Origin: JBBDIO01 sp040880365 | GTDB taxonomy: Bacteria > Chloroflexota > Anaerolineae > Caldilineales > Caldilineaceae | Reading direction: 5' to 3' | NCBI GenBank assembly: GCA_040880365.1 | Contig: JBBDIO010000032.1 | Location: 1-8,200 of the forward strand | Length of the DNA stretch: 8,200 bases | Shown here: positions 5,348-8,200 of the stretch, one piece after another | Layout of the letters: each line of letters starts with the position of its first letter | How positions within the stretch are numbered: position 1 is the first letter of the stretch | The notes under the pieces: generated by a model | What the model was told of the DNA's origin: nothing | The model's input: the letters and a program-made list of their open reading frames with translations, nothing else | The model's database searches: none | Program-made: the position numbers and the translations under genes

Positions 5348-6283
5348 CTATGCAGAGTCGCGCTGAATAACCGGGCGGGCAATCAGGCCGACTGAGATGT
5401 CGTCGCCGCTGCCCAGTTCCGAAGTCTGTACAAGCCACGACTTGAGATGGCGACGAATGTAGGGCCGTCCCTGGCTGTGGAGCAGGGTATGCAGATCCGC
5501 GGCGGCGGCAAAGAGGCCCGATTCATCCTGAAACGAATTGCCGTAGCCATCGGTGGCAAAGAGTATGAGCGCGGGCGCGGTGCGCACAAACGGCTGAAAG
5601 TGGACCCGCATATCCTGCCAGGCGCGGGTTCCTGCCAGCGAAGTGGTCTGGTTGGCAAAGAGTCGCGCATCTTCGACCAGGGGCAAGCGCGCGACCGTGC
5701 CATCGGCCTCTACGGTGAGAATATCGCCATCGCCCAGCTGCAGAAACAGGCCAAAGGTAGGCGTAACAATCGCCGCCAGCAGGGTCGCGCCAAAAATACG
5801 CTGGGGGCGCGCCGCCAGGGCAGCCTGTTCGTCGGTAGACATGATGCGCGCCAGTGTATCGGTTTCGGCTTGTGAAAGGGGGACGCGCACCAGCTGGGCC
5901 GCGACCGCATCCTGCCAGGCGCGTACCAGTGTACGCGGCAGTTGTTCTTCGGCGCGCCGTTTGAGCGTGGCGGGGTTGTGATGTTGTTGGAGAAACTGTT
6001 CCAGCTGGGTCAATGCCACCTGTACGGCAATTTTGGCGCCCTGGTGGCTGCGGATATAGCGGGCGCTGCCGTGACCATCGGCAAGCGCCAGCAATACGGC
6101 ATCGCCGTGGGTACGCCAGGCGAGCGCATCCTGATTGGGACGGTCGCCACGCACGTGGGATGCGCCGCGCGCCGACGCACCGATTGCCCACCAGGGCGAC
6201 CGCCCCGCAGTTGATATTCCAGAGGATACCGCAGAGGATGCTGGGAGCGGGGAATTGTTTGCCGCAGGGCGCGCATTAGTCAT
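5348..6283 (-). CDS. PP2C-family serine/threonine protein phosphatase
   Basis: The 311-residue protein is a PPM-type metal-dependent phosphatase spanning nearly its whole length. Motifs in order: RPNQD (48-52, Asp52), LADGHGS (67-73, Asp69 metal ligand), FGATLLAAI (164-172), LGDGDI (183-188), FATDGYGN (242-249, Asp245) and GSGDDIS (291-297, Asp294). All expected metal-binding aspartates are present, so it should be active. The N-terminal 30 residues are Ala/Ser/Pro-rich and probably disordered; no membrane segment is seen, so it is cytoplasmic. It lies 106 bases downstream of the vWA gene on the same strand. This is the gene pair of the TerY-P modules, where vWA, PP2C and a kinase act together. 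The ATG at 6283 lacks a strong ribosome binding site. An in-frame continuation of the vWA frame ends 4 bases before it, so coupling is possible. Confidence 0.92.
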   Translation of the reverse strand: MTNARPAANNSPLPASSAVSSGISTAGRSPWWAIGASARGASHVRGDRPNQDALAWRTHGDAVLLALADGHGSARYIRSHQGAKIAVQVALTQLEQFLQQHHNPATLKRRAEEQLPRTLVRAWQDAVAAQLVRVPLSQAETDTLARIMSTDEQAALAARPQRIFGATLLAAIVTPTFGLFLQLGDGDILTVEADGTVARLPLVEDARLFANQTTSLAGTRAWQDMRVHFQPFVRTAPALILFATDGYGNSFQDESGLFAAAADLHTLLHSQGRPYIRRHLKSWLVQTSELGSGDDISVGLIARPVIQRDSA

Positions 6284-6287
6284 GGAT

Positions 6288-6389
6288 TCAGCTCACGGTT
6301 CCCGGCTGCTGTACCTGGTGCCATTGTGGTTTACGCCACTGTAGACGACGACAGTATGGTTGACTGGCATAGGCAGTGCGCATACCCAT
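6288..6389 (-). other. In-frame 33-codon extension after the vWA stop
   Basis: Directly after the vWA stop codon (TAA 6392-6390) the same frame opens with ATG (6389-6387) and runs 33 codons to TGA at 6290-6288, ending four bases before the PP2C start. It begins MGMRTAYASQ and is rich in Arg, Gln and Trp, unlike its neighbours. There is no ribosome binding site. It could be a coupling ORF, a readthrough tail or chance; chance is the default. Confidence 0.2.
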
Positions 6390-7091
6390 TTACCAAACGT
6401 CGTCGGCGGAAGCCAGGGGCGCAGCATCGGGCACGGCAGGCAGCGGCACATTGCCCACAGGCTTGGCGTCCACCGTCTGGCTGGCGGGCGATGAGGCCGA
6501 TTTGAGCACTTCGGTGGAGGCCCATTTGATATAGCGCACCAGCGTTTCGGCGTTGTTGGCTTGCAGCGGTTTGAACTCGGGATGACCGATGAAGCGTTGC
6601 AGAATGTCCAGATCGGCGTCATCGCCAATCGCAATGGCAATGCGCACGGCCTTTTTGCCCCAGGGTTGATCCAGCAGCGCGGTGAGTCCCTTGTCGAAAT
6701 TATCGGTGGGCTGTCCATCGGAAACCAGGACCAATACCGGCGGCAGCGCGCGCGGCGGCATGTATTCGGGGCTGATCTGCTCGGCCAAGAGGGTCAGAGC
6801 CTTGCCCAAATCGGTGACGCCTCCTGCCTTGAGATCCTCCCAGCGGAAATTTTCAATGGGCGTGGGTTGCGATACATGCCACTTGGCGCCGCTGGAAAAG
6901 CTGAGCGCGCGCACCAGCACCTGGGCATTGGGGTTTTCGCCCGCCACCTGTTGCATGTGGGGAATCGCCTCGCGGATGGCGTGGTTTAGCGCCTGGATTT
7001 TGCCGTTATAGTCCATCGAGCCGGAACAGTCGGCGATCCAGAAAAAATGGAGTGGACGGCTGGCCAATGCGCCGCCGGGTAGTTTGCTCAT
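6390..7091 (-). CDS. TerY-like von Willebrand factor A (vWA) domain protein
   Basis: The 233-residue protein consists of one vWA domain (about 12-195) plus a Pro/Ala/Val-rich tail (about 198-233). The metal-ion-dependent adhesion site is complete: DCSGS (21-25), Thr93 in GGVTDLG and Asp125 in LVSDGQPTD. The KIQALNHAIREAIPHM helix and the AGGVTDLGKAL region resemble TerY-type cytoplasmic vWA proteins, which are thought to scaffold phosphorylation complexes. There is no signal peptide or transmembrane segment. ATG 7091 has a strong ribosome binding site (GAAGGAG, 7106-7100, 8-base spacing). The gene starts 43 bases after the decarboxylase stop, on the same strand, so it may share its transcript. 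A PP2C phosphatase follows. No TerD or TerC homologue lies in the window, so a role in tellurite resistance should not be assumed. Confidence 0.9.
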   Translation of the reverse strand: MSKLPGGALASRPLHFFWIADCSGSMDYNGKIQALNHAIREAIPHMQQVAGENPNAQVLVRALSFSSGAKWHVSQPTPIENFRWEDLKAGGVTDLGKALTLLAEQISPEYMPPRALPPVLVLVSDGQPTDNFDKGLTALLDQPWGKKAVRIAIAIGDDADLDILQRFIGHPEFKPLQANNAETLVRYIKWASTEVLKSASSPASQTVDAKPVGNVPLPAVPDAAPLASADDVW

Positions 7092-7134
7092 GTGGTTTGC
7101 TCCTTCAGGCTCGCGCCAATGCGCGCATAAATCA

Positions 7135-8157
7135 TCAAAACAAGTGCTCGGTTAACGTTTGCGGACCGGGGCCGGCCCGACTCACTAGCGTTTCGCGCAC
7201 GCCATCCAGCGCTTGCAACCGTTGATTCACTTCGGATACCGCGCCGGCTTCACAGATCAGATGTACATTCGGTCCGGCATCGATGGTGAAATAGACGGGA
7301 ATGTCATCCTGGGCGCGCCAGTGTAGAACGGCCTGGATGACGCTCAGGGTTCCCGGCTGCCAATACATGAGGCTGGGCGCACCCGTCATCATGACGGCGT
7401 GCATGGCAAGCGCATCGCGTTCGATGAGCGGACCGAGCGCGGCCAGATTGCGTTCGATGATGGCGGCGTGGACCTGGGGCAGGGACGCTTGCGCCGCGTC
7501 CACGCGCGCGGCATTGAGCGGGCTGGTGTGAGCAATGCGGTGCCCGCCTTCGCTGCTCACGCGCTTTTCGCCGGTATCCACTACCGCGACAATGTCGTAG
7601 AGGTCCCAGTAGTCGGGCGGGTAGAGTTGCCGCGCCAAACTACTGGCGCTGTCGGTGCCCTGGTCCCACAGCACGAAGCCCCCAAAGAGGCTGCGACAGG
7701 CGGACCCGCTGCCCTGGCGTGTGAGCGCATTCAGCGCCACCGCATCCAACTCCTCAACCAGCTCTGTATCCAGCGCGGCGACCGCGGCGACGGTGAGTGC
7801 GGCAAAGCCGCTGGCGGAGCTGGCGATCCCCGCGCCCAGGGGGAAATTGTTGACACTGGCAATGCGCGCGCGATGGGTGGTCTGGGTTGCCGTGCGGATG
7901 CGATCCAGATGGGCGACCGTGCGCGTATAGACCTTTTCGCTGGCCGGTGCGCCGTTGATCTCAATCGTATCCCGGTCTGTGGCGTGCCCCGTTTTGGTCG
8001 CCGCATCGGCCAGCCACTCCACGGTCGTCGTGGTATGGGCGTCGGCCAGTGTCATGCTGATGGAGCTATTCAGGGGTAGATTGATGGCGGCATCGGCCAC
8101 ACCCCAATATTTGATGAACGCGATATTGCTGCCGGCGCGAATCGTGCATTTGCTCAT
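7135..8157 (-). CDS. mvaD: Mevalonate-pathway decarboxylase (diphosphomevalonate or phosphomevalonate decarboxylase)
   Basis: The 340-residue GHMP-kinase-fold protein matches diphosphomevalonate decarboxylases throughout: NIAFIKYWG (11-19), NLPLNSSISMTL (26-37), the ATP loop NNFPLGAGIASSASGFAAL (103-121), GSGSACRSLFGGF (149-161, Arg155) and FTIDAGPNVHL (290-300, catalytic Asp293). The family makes isopentenyl diphosphate by ATP-dependent decarboxylation of 5-diphosphomevalonate; some Chloroflexota homologues act on phosphomevalonate and work with isopentenyl phosphate kinase. Here the usual WGK lysine is Val20, and the conserved SSxxGM region reads SSEGGH (201-206), so the substrate is uncertain and the symbol is family-level only. 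Translation ends with tandem TGA TGA (7137-7132). The ATG at 8157 has no ribosome binding site of its own and lies 7 bases after the upstream gene's stop, which suggests translational coupling. Confidence 0.9.
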   Translation of the reverse strand: MSKCTIRAGSNIAFIKYWGVADAAINLPLNSSISMTLADAHTTTTVEWLADAATKTGHATDRDTIEINGAPASEKVYTRTVAHLDRIRTATQTTHRARIASVNNFPLGAGIASSASGFAALTVAAVAALDTELVEELDAVALNALTRQGSGSACRSLFGGFVLWDQGTDSASSLARQLYPPDYWDLYDIVAVVDTGEKRVSSEGGHRIAHTSPLNAARVDAAQASLPQVHAAIIERNLAALGPLIERDALAMHAVMMTGAPSLMYWQPGTLSVIQAVLHWRAQDDIPVYFTIDAGPNVHLICEAGAVSEVNQRLQALDGVRETLVSRAGPGPQTLTEHLF

Positions 8158-8172
8158 AGGGTGCTCATAGGG
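8151..8172. repeat. Perfect 11-bp tandem duplication at mvaD start
   Basis: TGCTCATAGGG occurs twice head to tail (8151-8161 and 8162-8172). On the minus strand each copy contains CTATGAGCA. The first copy encountered supplies the stop of the upstream gene (ATGA), and the second supplies the decarboxylase start codon. Confidence 0.93.
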
Positions 8173-8200
8173 ACAGTTGATCGACCAGTTGCTCGAAGCG
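8165..8200 (-). CDS. C-terminal end of an unidentified upstream gene
   Basis: An open minus-strand frame enters from the right edge and ends RFEQLVDQLSL followed by TGA (8167-8165), 7 bases before the decarboxylase ATG. Only 11 residues are visible, too few to identify. Its tight spacing to the decarboxylase, which lacks its own ribosome binding site, is the reason to believe it is translated. Another isoprenoid gene would be a natural guess but is not shown. Confidence 0.5.
   Translation of the reverse strand, partial: RFEQLVDQLSL

Noticed and set aside
5145..5438. Minus-strand open frame of 97 codons overlapping the PP2C 3' end
   Set aside because: It overlaps the well-supported PP2C frame in another phase and has no family-like motifs. 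The small ORF at 5110-5202 has a much better initiation site.

Overview
The window looks like chromosomal DNA of a GC-rich bacterium. A decarboxylase of the mevalonate pathway, a RIO-type kinase and a sulfatase / enolase-superfamily / epimerase cluster together suggest Chloroflexota (Anaerolineae or a relative). This is inference from gene content: there is no rRNA or tRNA here to confirm it.

Left part (1-2590, + strand): the 3' end of a sulfatase, an enolase-superfamily (mandelate racemase-like) sugar-acid dehydratase or racemase, and an NAD(P)-dependent epimerase/dehydratase whose start is almost fused to the dehydratase stop. This looks like the end of an operon for catabolism of a sulfated or acidic sugar. 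It converges on the minus-strand genes across 2591-2782. That gap holds a compact palindromic element and a strong, symmetrical 21-bp hairpin flanked by A4/T4, which should act as a bidirectional terminator.

Middle and right part (2783-8200, all minus strand; transcription runs from right to left): the last codons of an unidentified gene, a diphosphomevalonate/phosphomevalonate decarboxylase, a TerY-like von Willebrand A (vWA) protein with an intact MIDAS metal site, a PP2C-type phosphatase, a 683-base stretch without a large gene, a RIO-family protein kinase, and a class I SAM-dependent methyltransferase. The vWA-PP2C pair followed by a kinase recalls the TerY-P phosphorylation triad known from comparative genomics. 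Here, however, the kinase is of RIO type and sits behind a long leader, and a methyltransferase follows. This is the most interesting feature of the window.

The 4665-5347 stretch holds a 30-codon ORF with an excellent ribosome binding site, an imperfect dyad upstream of it, sequences able to form alternative hairpins, and a 16-bp sequence repeated three times just upstream of the kinase start. Short perfect tandem duplications (11, 13 and 16 bp) lie immediately 5' of three of the minus-strand genes. The decarboxylase has unusual residues at two positions that contact or line the substrate pocket in classical diphosphomevalonate decarboxylases, so its true substrate is open.
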